A DNA stretch of 39,235 nt from Prevotellaceae bacterium (GTDB lineage: Bacteria; Bacteroidota; Bacteroidia; Bacteroidales; UBA932). Within the stretch, counting starts at the first letter, position 1; each line of letters begins with the position of its first letter. Under the pieces are notes generated by a model. The model did no database searches, was not told the DNA's origin, and saw only the letters and a program-made list of their open reading frames with translations. Below are positions 1-8,493 of this stretch, piece after piece. The DNA lies in the NCBI GenBank assembly GCA_031266015.1, contig JAISBU010000018.1, positions 1-39,235 of the forward strand, in the 5' to 3' direction. The position numbers were made by a program, and so were the translations under genes.

Positions 1-3000
1 ATCGGCGTGGTAACCGGCGCAGACGGCGCCTACTCCATCAGCGTACCGGACGAGGCTACAACGCTATCCGTTAGCTCCATCGGCTATGGCGACGCGGAGC
101 TGCCCATTACCGGCGACAAAATGGACGTGAAGCTGGGAGCAAGCGCTCAGGAAATAGAGGGGGTAGTGGTAACGGCTATGGGGCTTTCGCGCAGCAAAAA
201 AACGCTGGGCTACGCGGCAACATCGTTGAGCGGGGAAGAAATAAACAAGAATGCTATTGCAAATCCGATGCAGGCGCTGGCGGGCAAGGTTGCAGGAGTT
301 GATATTCAATCCGCCTCCACCTTTGGCGGAACGGAGAACGTGAACATACGCGGTTTTAACACCTTTAGCAACAACCAGCCGCTGTACATTGTAGACGGAG
401 TGCCCCTCACTAATAGCCAGAATCAAGCGCAAACGGGTTCAGGGGTAGTAAATACGCTGAATAACCAGGCAGACTTCGGCTCGGGTATCAACGCTATTAA
501 CCCGAATGACATTGAAAATGTTACGGTGCTGAAAGGCTCTGCCGCTTCGGCGCTGTATGGCTCACGCGCCTCGCAGGGTGTAATTATGATTACCACCAAA
601 TCCGGCAAAAATTCAGGTGGCGAGCTGACCGTAGATTACTCCGGCGGCGTCAACATTACAAAGGTAGGCCGCCTGCCCTTGGAGCAATCTCAGTTTGGAC
701 AGGGCTGGGGCGGCAACCGTGCCCTGGACGAAAACGGCAACTGGGGCCCGGCATTTGACGGCAGAGACCGCGTGTGGGGCAATGTGGTAAACAATAGCCA
801 GCAGCTGAAGCCATACGTTTACCTGAAAAATCGCGTTCGCGACTTCTTCGATTTGGGCGTTGGGCATAATCATGCCCTGTCGCTCACGGGGGGCAACGAT
901 AAAACCACCTTCAGGGCCTCGTTTTCGTATGACAACATGGACGGCCCCATTCCAACGGACGATGATTCCTATGAGCGCTACACCCTGGGTGCAAACGCCT
1001 CGTGGAAGGATAAGAAGCTAACGGTTAGCTCGGCAATTAACTTTAGCCACGAGTTGAATCAAGCTTCGCCTACGGGGCAGAGCCAGTCCATTTACCGCTC
1101 GCTGAACGAAATTGCTACCGACATTTCGATAGTTGACCTGAAGGATAGGAATAATATCTTCAACAGCCCCGACTACTACTTTACGCCCTACGGCTTAAAT
1201 CCGTACCAAGTGTTGGATATTAGGGAGGCCTTGCAGCAGAAGAACAAATTTTTTGGAAAAATCCAGCTGGACTATGATATTATTGAAAATTTAAAAGCCA
1301 CCTACCGTTTTGGCGGCGACTACGAATCGACAATAGCAGACACGTACGTTGACGGCGTTGCATTTTCTCCTGGAACGCCCAACGCCGGCAGCTCAAATGA
1401 AGACCCGGGCAGCTACATGCAGGTAAGGAGAGAAAGAGTTCAGACCAACCACGATGTGTTCCTTGCCTACGCGCCCAAGTTTGGCGACTTTTCGCTGAGC
1501 ACCATTGCCGGTTTAAACGTAAACGAGCGTAGCTATAACGCTATTACGGGCGAAATAACCTCAATTGACATGCCCGGCATGTACGATTTTTCAAATACCC
1601 TGTCCCCTGCGGTAGCGTCTCAGAGTGCCGATAAATATCGTTTGTGGGGCGTGTACCTGAACGCAGATTTGGGCTATAAAGATTTCCTCTTTGTAACGGG
1701 TACGCTAAGAAACGACCACGCGTCAACGCTGCCTGTAAAGGAAAACTCGTATCTGTACGGCGGTGGAATGTTGAGCTTCATTGCTACTGATTTTTTGAAA
1801 ACGCTGGATGTAAGCACCGGAGTTCTTGACTTTGCCAAGCTGCGCCTTGCCTACGGGCGCACGGGTAAGGATGCAGATCCCTACACTGTGTATGACAGGT
1901 TTATTGCATCAACGCTGTTAAATCCCGGCTACCCCAGCATTGATAACCTGACATTTCCGTTGGGTGGCGTAAATGCGTTTACGGTTTCTAATACGGCCGG
2001 AAATCCATTGCTTAAGCCGGAGCTGACCGATGAGTTTGAAATTGGCGCCGATCTAAACCTCTTCAAACACCGTGTGGGCGTTGAGCTTACCTACTACAAT
2101 AAAATTACCAAAGGCTTGATTGAGCTGCTGAACATAGACCCCTCTTCGGGCTATACCGCCCAGTGGACCAACCTGGGCGATGTGAGGAATCAGGGAGTTG
2201 AGCTGCTGGTAAATGTTGTGCCTGTTAGGATGAAAGATTTTGAGTGGAGCATATCGTATAACTTTACCAAAAATGAGAATAAGGTAGAAAAATTGATATC
2301 CCCCGAAGTATTTTTGCAGGGTTTCGGCGGAATGGGCATTTACGCCGTTGAGGGAAAGCCTATGGGGCAGTTCAAAACGCAGGATAACCTGACCGCCGTG
2401 GTAAATGGGGTCGAAAGTATGGTAGTTGATGGCAACGGTATGCCTTTACCTACGTCCAGCGAAGTGTATCTCGGAAAAGATGTGAGCGAAAAGTTCCGCA
2501 TGGGTTTAACCAACACCTTTACCTATAAGGGAGTTAGCTTGGAAGCCTCTTTGGACTTCCGCTACGGCGGCTACATGTATTCCTACACCGCCGACTACAT
2601 GGGCTGGGTTGGAAACGGGCCTTACACCGTACAGAACGACCGTCGTCCGTTTATAGTACCCAACTCAGTTGTTGAAAACGAAGACGGGACATACAGCGAA
2701 AATACGGTTCCCATTATGAACGGCCAGTCTGTCGGGCTGCACACCTACTACGGCAACAAGCTCTATGGCGACGCGTTCCTCGTAGACCGCTCCTACTTGA
2801 AGTTGAGGGAGGTAGCCCTGAGCTACCGGCTTCCGGAAAAATGGTGCCAAAAGGTAAAGATGAAAGCCGTTTCGGTAAGGCTCGCCGTTAACAACATTTT
2901 GCTGTGGACGCCTAGCGATAACGTGTACATCGATCCAGAAATCACCACATTTGGTAACAGCATAGCAGGTAAGTTTGGCGAGTTTGGCGCTAACCCTTCA

Positions 3001-3039
3001 ACCCAGATTTATACGTGCGGAGTAAAAGTTTCATTTTAA
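1..3039 (+). CDS. SusC/RagA-family TonB-linked outer-membrane transporter, 5' partial
   Basis: Outer-membrane TonB-dependent barrel that imports nutrients captured by its SusD partner. The frame is open from base 1, so the start codon, signal peptide and first part of the N-terminal domain lie outside the window; 1012 residues remain of a family usually 1000-1100 long. Visible in order: the end of a carboxypeptidase-like regulatory domain (about residues 1-45, GADGAYSISVP then SSIGYG), a linker with EIEGVVVTAMG, the plug (about 60-200, with PMQALAGKVAGVDI, NIRGFNTF, PLYIVDGVPL), then a long barrel rich in aromatic and Asn/Gly residues ending in VKVSF. The terminal Phe is typical of outer-membrane barrels. 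The stop lies 3 bases before the next ATG, so it is translated with the SusD gene. Family is certain. The substrate is inferred from the downstream lipoproteins to be peptide rather than glycan. Confidence 0.95.
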   Translation: MGVVTGADGAYSISVPDEATTLSVSSIGYGDAELPITGDKMDVKLGASAQEIEGVVVTAMGLSRSKKTLGYAATSLSGEEINKNAIANPMQALAGKVAGVDIQSASTFGGTENVNIRGFNTFSNNQPLYIVDGVPLTNSQNQAQTGSGVVNTLNNQADFGSGINAINPNDIENVTVLKGSAASALYGSRASQGVIMITTKSGKNSGGELTVDYSGGVNITKVGRLPLEQSQFGQGWGGNRALDENGNWGPAFDGRDRVWGNVVNNSQQLKPYVYLKNRVRDFFDLGVGHNHALSLTGGNDKTTFRASFSYDNMDGPIPTDDDSYERYTLGANASWKDKKLTVSSAINFSHELNQASPTGQSQSIYRSLNEIATDISIVDLKDRNNIFNSPDYYFTPYGLNPYQVLDIREALQQKNKFFGKIQLDYDIIENLKATYRFGGDYESTIADTYVDGVAFSPGTPNAGSSNEDPGSYMQVRRERVQTNHDVFLAYAPKFGDFSLSTIAGLNVNERSYNAITGEITSIDMPGMYDFSNTLSPAVASQSADKYRLWGVYLNADLGYKDFLFVTGTLRNDHASTLPVKENSYLYGGGMLSFIATDFLKTLDVSTGVLDFAKLRLAYGRTGKDADPYTVYDRFIASTLLNPGYPSIDNLTFPLGGVNAFTVSNTAGNPLLKPELTDEFEIGADLNLFKHRVGVELTYYNKITKGLIELLNIDPSSGYTAQWTNLGDVRNQGVELLVNVVPVRMKDFEWSISYNFTKNENKVEKLISPEVFLQGFGGMGIYAVEGKPMGQFKTQDNLTAVVNGVESMVVDGNGMPLPTSSEVYLGKDVSEKFRMGLTNTFTYKGVSLEASLDFRYGGYMYSYTADYMGWVGNGPYTVQNDRRPFIVPNSVVENEDGTYSENTVPIMNGQSVGLHTYYGNKLYGDAFLVDRSYLKLREVALSYRLPEKWCQKVKMKAVSVRLAVNNILLWTPSDNVYIDPEITTFGNSIAGKFGEFGANPSTQIYTCGVKVSF

Positions 3040-3042
3040 ACA

Positions 3043-4569
3043 ATGCAATCAAGTATGAAAAAGAATTTAATTATACTACTCATAACAGCCGTAACGCTCT
3101 CGAGCTGTGGCGATTGGTTGGATATCAACCACGACCCCAATGCGCTTGAAGAAATTCCTACGGATAAAGTTCAAGTGTTGCTGCCTGCTGCGGAGGTGGG
3201 CATAGCCAATAATCTCATGGGCTGGCATTTTGGTTTTGGCGGCGGTTTTTGGGTACAGTACTGGACGCAATCGGCCACCGCATCGCAGTTCAAAGCGCTA
3301 TGTGAGTATCAGCCCGAAAGTTTTAGTACAGCCTATCAGTCTTTGCTGTCGCAGCCGTTAACCGATTTGGAGCGCATCAAGAGCATGACTGCCGAAAGCG
3401 GAAACAAGGGCTACTACTTCGTTGCCGAGGCGCTGTCTATTTACACCTGGCAGCTGATGACAGACTTGTGGGGCGATATACCCTACGTTGAAGCCCTGCA
3501 GGGGAGCGAGGGAGTTTTGCACCCTAAGCAGGATAAGCAGCAGGACATATATGCCGACCTCCAAGTCCGGGTTGATAAGCTGTTGGGCATAGATGTAGGC
3601 AGTGCATCAATAGAAGGAGGTTCCGATTTTATTTTTAAAGGAAATATGGAGCAGTGGTACAGGTTTGCCGGCTCGCTAAAGCTTAAGTTGATGCTGCGCT
3701 TGTCGGAAACCGGCGATTACGATAATGAGGCAGTGAAAACCTTTATCGAAAGCGCCGATTTGCTAACCGTTTCGGCAAGCGTTCCGGGCAGCATTTGGAA
3801 CGATGCCATGGAAGGAAAGCGGCATCCTATGAGGGAGTTCCAGGAAGGCGGGGCAAACTACTTTAGCACCAACGTGGTGGCCTGCAAATCTTTCTTTGAC
3901 TACCTTTTGGTAAATGGCGATCCGCGCTTTGCAAAGCTGTTCAGTGGTACAAAAGCTGCTTTCTTTGGCGATTTCGGCTCTAAAATGGACTCGGACGGTA
4001 ACGGTACAACTGACGATAAGGAAACCTATGCAAAGGTCGTTTTGACTGCCAATATGGATATACCGCTAATTTCGGCTTGGGAGGTTAACTTCCAGCTGGC
4101 TGAAGTGTACGCACGTGCAGGAAACGATGCAAAGGCAAAGGAGTACTACGAAACCGGCGTAAAGGCTTCGCTGGCGCAGCATGGAATTACGGGCGCCGAC
4201 AGCATTGTTGAGGCAGGCGGATACGCCGAGTGGCAATCGCCCACAGGCGAGGCAGCCGTGAAGCAAATTGCCATGCAGAAGTGGGTAGCCAACTGCAACT
4301 ACCAGCACGCCGAAGCGTTCATTGAAAGAAACCGTACCAAATACCCCTCGGTAAACGATATTGATATTGCAAGCAATCGTCAAAGCGCTTGGGATAACTT
4401 TCCCGTAGGCGAGCTGACAATTTCAGTGGCAGGGCGTGGCACGCTCAATGGAAAGCTGCCCGCTTCGCCCACGTATCCTGAAGCTTACATATCGCGGAAC
4501 AACAATGCTCCCGCTCAAAAGGCAAACATTGGCGAACCGGTGTGGTGGAATCAAAAAGCAGGTAAGTAA
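3043..4569 (+). CDS. SusD/RagB-family surface lipoprotein
   Basis: Surface lipoprotein that forms the lid over the SusC barrel and binds the substrate. A short lipoprotein signal ends in the lipobox LSSC (Cys22 from this start), followed by GDWLDINHDPNA, the usual opening of the SusD-like_2 branch. The rest is helix-rich with TPR-like stretches (FQLAEVYARAGNDAKAKEYY near residue 350). At 508 residues it has normal SusD length. Two starts are possible: ATG at 3043, or ATG at 3055, which gives a conventional MKKN signal; the second may be the real one. It is second in a four-gene operon, 3 bases after SusC and 22 bases before the next gene. No glycan-degrading enzyme sits beside it in the window. 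Confidence 0.95.
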   Translation: MQSSMKKNLIILLITAVTLSSCGDWLDINHDPNALEEIPTDKVQVLLPAAEVGIANNLMGWHFGFGGGFWVQYWTQSATASQFKALCEYQPESFSTAYQSLLSQPLTDLERIKSMTAESGNKGYYFVAEALSIYTWQLMTDLWGDIPYVEALQGSEGVLHPKQDKQQDIYADLQVRVDKLLGIDVGSASIEGGSDFIFKGNMEQWYRFAGSLKLKLMLRLSETGDYDNEAVKTFIESADLLTVSASVPGSIWNDAMEGKRHPMREFQEGGANYFSTNVVACKSFFDYLLVNGDPRFAKLFSGTKAAFFGDFGSKMDSDGNGTTDDKETYAKVVLTANMDIPLISAWEVNFQLAEVYARAGNDAKAKEYYETGVKASLAQHGITGADSIVEAGGYAEWQSPTGEAAVKQIAMQKWVANCNYQHAEAFIERNRTKYPSVNDIDIASNRQSAWDNFPVGELTISVAGRGTLNGKLPASPTYPEAYISRNNNAPAQKANIGEPVWWNQKAGK

Positions 4570-4591
4570 CCTTTTAATTTTAGGATAGATT

Positions 4592-5221
4592 ATGAAAGCA
4601 TTGAAATATATTTTATTGGTATTCCTGGCGGCGCCCATGCTTGCATCGTGCGAAAAGGAAACAGAAGGAGTGTCGAGAGTAACGGCATACGCCACGTTTA
4701 AAATGGAAGGTAGTGACTTTATGTTCGTTCAAAGCGGCGCTACTTTCACAGATCCGGGTGTTAGTGCACTTGAAGGCGAAACGGAGTTGACCATCGAAAC
4801 GAGCGGCGCAGTAAATACAGCTGCGCCGGGCGTCTATGTTCTCCGGTATGCTGCAAAAAATTCAGACGGTTTTTCGGCATCGGTACAAAGAACGGTGGTC
4901 GTTGTAAGTAGCATACCTACTACAGACCTTTCGGGTACGTATCAAATTGAACATGCGACCCGTGAAAATAAAATAACGATTACAAAAAACGAAGGACTGG
5001 TAGGCTACTATCACGCTACGGATAGCTGGTGGCAGGCAAGAGCCATACCCCTTGATTTTGTTGATATGGGAGATGGAACAATAACTATTTTACAAGGATC
5101 TTCTGCTTACGGAGGACATCATGGAACGGGAGAAATTCTCCCTGACGGCAAAATTAAATTTGTGGTTACTTTAGTCGACCAAGGAAATCTTGTTAATCCC
5201 CAAACCTACTATCCACTATAA
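4592..5221 (+). CDS. Ig-like lipoprotein of a SusCD locus (DUF5011/BT_2262-like)
   Basis: A 209-residue lipoprotein; the signal peptide ends in LASC (Cys20). After it comes an Ig-like domain of the DUF5011 kind (about residues 30-105: FTDPGV, then TAAPGVYVLRYAAKNSDGFSAS, then a VVVV strand), followed by a C-terminal beta domain (about 115-209) with aromatic and Gly-rich segments. It is the third gene of the SusCD operon, 22 bases after SusD and 21 before the fourth gene. The pairing of this type with a lipid-binding-like lipoprotein matches BT_2262/BT_2261 of B. thetaiotaomicron, known to sit on a SusCD complex at the cell surface. Its role here as an accessory surface binding protein is inferred from that resemblance. 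Confidence 0.8.
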   Translation: MKALKYILLVFLAAPMLASCEKETEGVSRVTAYATFKMEGSDFMFVQSGATFTDPGVSALEGETELTIETSGAVNTAAPGVYVLRYAAKNSDGFSASVQRTVVVVSSIPTTDLSGTYQIEHATRENKITITKNEGLVGYYHATDSWWQARAIPLDFVDMGDGTITILQGSSAYGGHHGTGEILPDGKIKFVVTLVDQGNLVNPQTYYPL

Positions 5222-5242
5222 GTAATATAATTAAAAAACAGC

Positions 5243-5758
5243 ATGAAAAAAATATTTTTGATAGCAGCCGTAGCCTTGTTAGCCGCCGCATGTGAGCAGA
5301 AGTACGACAACTGGTACTCGTCTGCCTACAAGCTATCGGGCGAGTGGGTAGTAAAAGCCGACTATTACGAAGCAAGCACCAGCACTTGGGAAGCGGCAGC
5401 GCCCTATGGCATAGTGATAAATACCTACAGCACCGCAGCAAATGTCCCAACAGAGATTTTTATTGACGACCTTAGCGAAGGCACGCGAACCTTTTGGAAT
5501 CTTAAGGGTAAGATAAAAGCCAATGCCGAAAATGCAACCTTTGGTTCAGCTACAGATACCGTAGTAAACCTGCGTTATGATTCAAAGTTTATCGTAGTTG
5601 ACGGTCAGGTACTGGAAGGAGTTGGCCATTCAAAAACCGGCGTAAAGACGGATAGCATTGTGTTTGTAATTCGATTTGACGATGATAATCCTGCATGGGG
5701 TACTGATTATAGAATTTCCGGTCATCGTAAAACCGGGTTCACCGAAGATGCATATTAA
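5243..5758 (+). CDS. Lipid-binding-hydrolase-like lipoprotein (PF12888/BT_2261-like)
   Basis: A 171-residue lipoprotein with signal MKKIFLIAAVALLAAAC (Cys17). The mature part begins EQKYDNWYSSAYKLSGEW, followed by alternating beta-strand segments (VVKADYYEAS, IVINTYSTA, FWNLKGKIKANAENATFG). This pattern is that of the family called lipid-binding putative hydrolase, usually encoded at the end of SusCD operons. No catalytic motif is visible, so a binding role is more likely than an enzymatic one. It is the last gene of the operon. Its stop codon lies inside the first copy of a 33-base direct repeat (5748-5780), so the last residues, EDAY, are coded by the repeat. Confidence 0.75.
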   Translation: MKKIFLIAAVALLAAACEQKYDNWYSSAYKLSGEWVVKADYYEASTSTWEAAAPYGIVINTYSTAANVPTEIFIDDLSEGTRTFWNLKGKIKANAENATFGSATDTVVNLRYDSKFIVVDGQVLEGVGHSKTGVKTDSIVFVIRFDDDNPAWGTDYRISGHRKTGFTEDAY

Positions 5759-5780
5759 TCGAAAGGTTGAGCAGTAAAAA
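5748..5780 (+). repeat. 33-base direct repeat, copy 1
   Basis: It matches 6311-6343 at 32 of 33 bases; the single difference is G against A at base 19. This copy covers the last codons and stop of the upstream lipoprotein gene. The two copies bound a 530-base interval holding the Ser/Thr-rich gene. Confidence 0.9.
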
Positions 5781-5957
5781 TGTTTCACTATAGTACTTGG
5801 GCTTACCAAAATTTCTACGTTTTTCCTCAATTCTCGCTTGATGAGAGGGAAAATATGGCAGAGGTTTAATCATATTTAAAATTGCACATTAAAAAAGGAG
5901 GTTTCACTTGTGCAAGGTATGCGTTTTGTGAGTGTTAACAATAAAACAAAAAACATT

Positions 5958-6299
5958 ATGAAAAAGCTAGCTATGAGCTGTGCAATGCTATTTGCATTGT
6001 CGCTATTGCCCGCAAGTGCACAAAAAAGCACACCTGTAAGTACACAAAGTACACCCTCAAGCGCGCCAAGCACATCTGCAAGTACACAAAGCGCACCCTC
6101 AAGTGCGCCAAGTACACCTGCAAGTACAAGTGCACCGTCTACCACCACCTATAGCGGGGGAGGTACCACCACTACCAGCTATGGTTCGGGGGTGAACTTG
6201 GGATCCGGCGTAAGCGTTAGGGGAACAACCTCAACCACTACAACTCCCGAAGGAGTAAACAGCTCATCCGCAGGGGCACAGGTCGTAAAGAAGTTTTAA
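5958..6299 (+). CDS. Small secreted Ser/Thr/Pro/Ala-rich repeat protein
   Basis: Not a recognised family. The ATG at 5958 gives 113 residues beginning with a clear Sec signal peptide, MKKLAMSCAMLFALSLLPASA, with likely cleavage after ASA and before Q. The frame also runs up to a GTG at 5910, preceded by AGGAGG at 5897-5902, but 5958 is preferred because it puts the signal peptide at the N-terminus. The mature part is low complexity: a tract of STQSTPSSAPST-type repeats (residues about 24-60, coded by a 42-base tandem repeat), a Gly/Thr/Ser segment, and a basic C-terminus, QVVKKF. There is no Cys, membrane segment or catalytic motif. It may be a surface or O-glycosylated linker-like protein; that is inference. 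It lies between two 33-base direct repeats, suggesting it was inserted after the operon. Confidence 0.6.
   Translation: MKKLAMSCAMLFALSLLPASAQKSTPVSTQSTPSSAPSTSASTQSAPSSAPSTPASTSAPSTTTYSGGGTTTTSYGSGVNLGSGVSVRGTTSTTTTPEGVNSSSAGAQVVKKF
6039..6122 (+). repeat. Two tandem 42-base units inside the Ser/Thr-rich gene
   Basis: Units 6039-6080 and 6081-6122 agree at 37 of 42 bases, with a degenerate partial unit on each side. They code for repeated S-T-Q-S-(T/A)-P-S-S-A-P-S-T segments. All differences lie in the repeat's own frame and four of the five are transitions. The unit is a multiple of three, so copy number can change without breaking the frame. Confidence 0.85.
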
Positions 6300-6310
6300 G
6301 TAACCTGGAT

Positions 6311-6343
6311 ATGCATATTAATCGAAAGATTGAGCAGTAAAAA
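6311..6343 (+). repeat. 33-base direct repeat, copy 2
   Basis: This is the second copy of the repeat at 5748-5780. It runs directly into the terminator hairpin that starts at 6341. Joining copy 1 to what follows copy 2 would place that terminator about 20 bases after the fourth gene of the SusCD operon. Confidence 0.9.
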
Positions 6344-6372
6344 ACTCCCGTAAATTTTTACGGGAGTTTTTT
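6341..6372 (+). terminator. Intrinsic terminator, probably original to the SusCD operon
   Basis: A perfect 14-base inverted repeat: 6341-6354 (AAAACTCCCGTAAA) pairs with 6357-6370. The second arm ends in a run of six T, and the first starts in a run of A, so it could work on both strands. It serves the Ser/Thr-rich gene now and, by the repeat argument, the SusCD operon before the insertion. Confidence 0.9.
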
Positions 6373-6734
6373 ATGAAGAAAAAAATTCTTCATACGAATC
6401 AGCAGCTAAAAAATGGCATTATTTACCCAGGTTTAAGCGAAAAGGAAAATGGTATGGTAAAGCAGATTACAGGATTGAAGCTTCTTTAAATTTACTTTTG
6501 TTAAAGTTAAACAGTCAAGTGTCTATATTAAACCGACAATACCAAATTATCCTCTTAAGTTATCTTGAACCAAATTTATACATAACTTTACTCAAAAATT
6601 TTAGAAAAGACCTCGTACAAGGTATTCCGTATATGGTGTTGTCGGATAAGGAGGATAAAATTATGGCCAAGGGAAATCCGAATCAAGGCATTAAGGCTAA
6701 GGTTGACGAGGTTCTTGCGATAGAAAACCGCTAG
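6354..6734 (+). pseudogene. Unrecognised open frame, possibly a decayed gene
   Basis: One frame stays open for 126 codons in AT-rich DNA between the terminator and rdgB. No ATG occurs until 6633; earlier starts would be TTG, such as 6498. The translation has protein-like composition (for example KGKWYGKADYRIEAS and NLYITLLKNFRKDLV) but no family I recognise. Its last part, from ATG 6663, codes a 23-residue basic peptide, MAKGNPNQGIKAKVDEVLAI plus three residues, with AGGAGG about 10 bases upstream. It may be a gene that lost its 5' end, a small real peptide gene near 6663, or chance. A second short frame, ATG 6373 to 6489 (38 residues), starts in the terminator's T run and looks incidental. 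Nothing else is seen between 6300 and 6747. Confidence 0.3.
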
Positions 6735-6747
6735 TAGGAGGCAGGTT

Positions 6748-7323
6748 ATGGATTTGATTTTTGCTACCAATAGTAAGCATAAGCTGGAGGAAGTATCAAG
6801 CCTTCTGAAAGGCGATATTGCTCTGTCTACTCTGGCACAACATGGTATTACCGAGGAAATTCCCGAAGAGCGTAAAACCTTGAAAGGCAACGCATTACAA
6901 AAAGCCAGATATGTATACGATAAATTACATGAAGACTGCTTTGCTGATGATACGGGACTGGAAGTAGAGGCGTTGAATGGCGCTCCGGGAGTTTACTCCG
7001 CACGTTATGCAGGAGAGCCCAAGAACATGGAGGCAAACAAGCAAAAGCTACTGCAGGAGCTGAGGGGAAAAGCAAACCGTACCGCTTGTTTTCGTACCGC
7101 TATTGCTCTTGTTTTGGGAGGTAGAGAGTATCTTTTTGAAGGAAAGGTGAAAGGCCAAATCATAGAGGAGGAGCGTGGCGAAGGTGGATTTGGTTACGAT
7201 GGACTTTTTGTGCCGGAAGGGTACGACCGCAGCTTTGCACAAATGTCTTTGGAAGAGAAAAACGTGGTGAGCCATCGTGCAGAGGCTGTTCGAAAGCTGG
7301 TTGATTTTTTAAACGGATGGTAG
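6748..7323 (+). CDS. rdgB: RdgB/HAM1-family dITP/XTP pyrophosphatase
   Basis: Cytosolic house-cleaning enzyme that hydrolyses non-canonical purine triphosphates (dITP, ITP, XTP) to the monophosphate and pyrophosphate, keeping deaminated bases out of DNA and RNA. At 191 residues it has the normal family length. Seen: [12 protein letters not shown] at residues 5-16 (triphosphate binding), [20 protein letters not shown] from residue 66, [11 protein letters not shown] (base recognition and metal) and [10 protein letters not shown] near the C-terminus. The ATG at 6748 follows TAGGAGGCAGGT. Six bases separate its stop from the NamZ-like gene, so the two are probably one transcript. Confidence 0.95.
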   Translation: MDLIFATNSKHKLEEVSSLLKGDIALSTLAQHGITEEIPEERKTLKGNALQKARYVYDKLHEDCFADDTGLEVEALNGAPGVYSARYAGEPKNMEANKQKLLQELRGKANRTACFRTAIALVLGGREYLFEGKVKGQIIEEERGEGGFGYDGLFVPEGYDRSFAQMSLEEKNVVSHRAEAVRKLVDFLNGW

Positions 7324-7329
7324 GATAGC

Positions 7330-8493
7330 ATGCTTCGCAGTTTTATTTCACTGATATTTTATTTGCAGGTATTTATAAGCGGCGCTGCTGCTCCTGTTAA
7401 GGTGGGCGCGGAGTGCATGGATGAGTATTTGCCCTTGCTGCAAGGCAAGAAAGTTGCTCTTGTTGCGAATCATACAACGTATGTTGGTAACCGGCATTTG
7501 TTGGACACCTTGCAAGCGCTGAATATCAAAATTCAGAGAGTTTTTGCGCCGGAGCATGGATTTAGAGGAACAGCCGAAGCGGGAAAAAGTGTGGTTAGCT
7601 ACGTGGATAAGCTAAGTGGAGTGGAGGTAGCCTCTATTTACGGTGCAACAAAAAAACCGAAGCCGGAGCAGCTGCGAGATGTGGATGTTGTTGTGTTTGA
7701 CATGCAGGATGTGGGTGTGCGCTTTTACACCTATCTTTCCACCCTGCATTATGTGATGGAAGCCTGCGCCGAGAGGGGTGTGCCTGTGATGGTTCTTGAC
7801 CGCCCGAATCCTAATGGCAGCTACGTTGATGGCCCTGTTCTCAATCCTAAGTATCGCTCATTTGTTGGGATGCATCCTATTCCCATTGTACATGGCATGA
7901 CGCTGGGAGAGTTGGCACAAATGTTAAATGGCGAGGGCTGGCTTAAGAAGTCGGTGCAATGCAAGCTTACAGTGATTACCTGCAAAGATTATACGCACGC
8001 AGCTCCGTACGTTTTGCCTGTAAAACCTTCCCCAAACTTACCAAATCAGCGCTCCATATACTTGTATCCGTCGCTCTGTATTATGGAGGGAACAATCATG
8101 AGCATAGCGCGCGGTACAACATTTCCGTTTCAAGCATTTGGACATCCTGATTGGAAAGGAAAAACATTCTCATTTACTCCTAAAAGTATAAAAGGTGTGG
8201 CTAACCACCCACCGCATGAAGGTAAGGTTTGCCATGGTGTAAACCTGCAGCAGCTGAATGATCAGGATTTATTTACGCAGAAAAAAATGAGCCTCGATTA
8301 CATAGTTGAGGCCTATCGTTATTTTGCTGAAAAAGAAAAGTTTTTTACTAAATTTTTCACTAATTTGACGGGAACCGATGCTCTGCAAAAGCAAATAGAG
8401 CAAGGCTTGAGCGCTGAGCAAATCCGTGCCACATGGCAACCGGACTTGGATGCATTTAAGAAGAAAAGGGAGAAATATTTGTTGTATAACTAG
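7330..8493 (+). CDS. namZ: Exo-beta-N-acetylmuramidase NamZ-like (DUF1343, GH171)
   Basis: Secreted enzyme of the DUF1343 family, shown in other bacteria to release N-acetylmuramic acid from the non-reducing end of peptidoglycan fragments during wall recycling. It has 387 residues with an N-terminal signal (MLRSFISLIFYLQVFISGAA). Seen: GKKVALVANHTT, then VFAPEHGFRG (near residue 75), DVVVFDMQDVGVRFYTY, VMVLDRPNPNGS and a C-terminal MEGT-type segment (SLCIMEGTIMSIARGTTFPF), all standard for the family. The protein is full length. It follows rdgB by 6 bases. Activity on MurNAc is inferred from the family. Confidence 0.9.
   Translation: MLRSFISLIFYLQVFISGAAAPVKVGAECMDEYLPLLQGKKVALVANHTTYVGNRHLLDTLQALNIKIQRVFAPEHGFRGTAEAGKSVVSYVDKLSGVEVASIYGATKKPKPEQLRDVDVVVFDMQDVGVRFYTYLSTLHYVMEACAERGVPVMVLDRPNPNGSYVDGPVLNPKYRSFVGMHPIPIVHGMTLGELAQMLNGEGWLKKSVQCKLTVITCKDYTHAAPYVLPVKPSPNLPNQRSIYLYPSLCIMEGTIMSIARGTTFPFQAFGHPDWKGKTFSFTPKSIKGVANHPPHEGKVCHGVNLQQLNDQDLFTQKKMSLDYIVEAYRYFAEKEKFFTKFFTNLTGTDALQKQIEQGLSAEQIRATWQPDLDAFKKKREKYLLYN

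Noticed and set aside
5748-6343. Insertion sequence between the 33-base repeats
   Set aside because: There is no transposase, no terminal inverted repeat, and only one small secreted-protein gene; reported as an insertion of unknown type instead.
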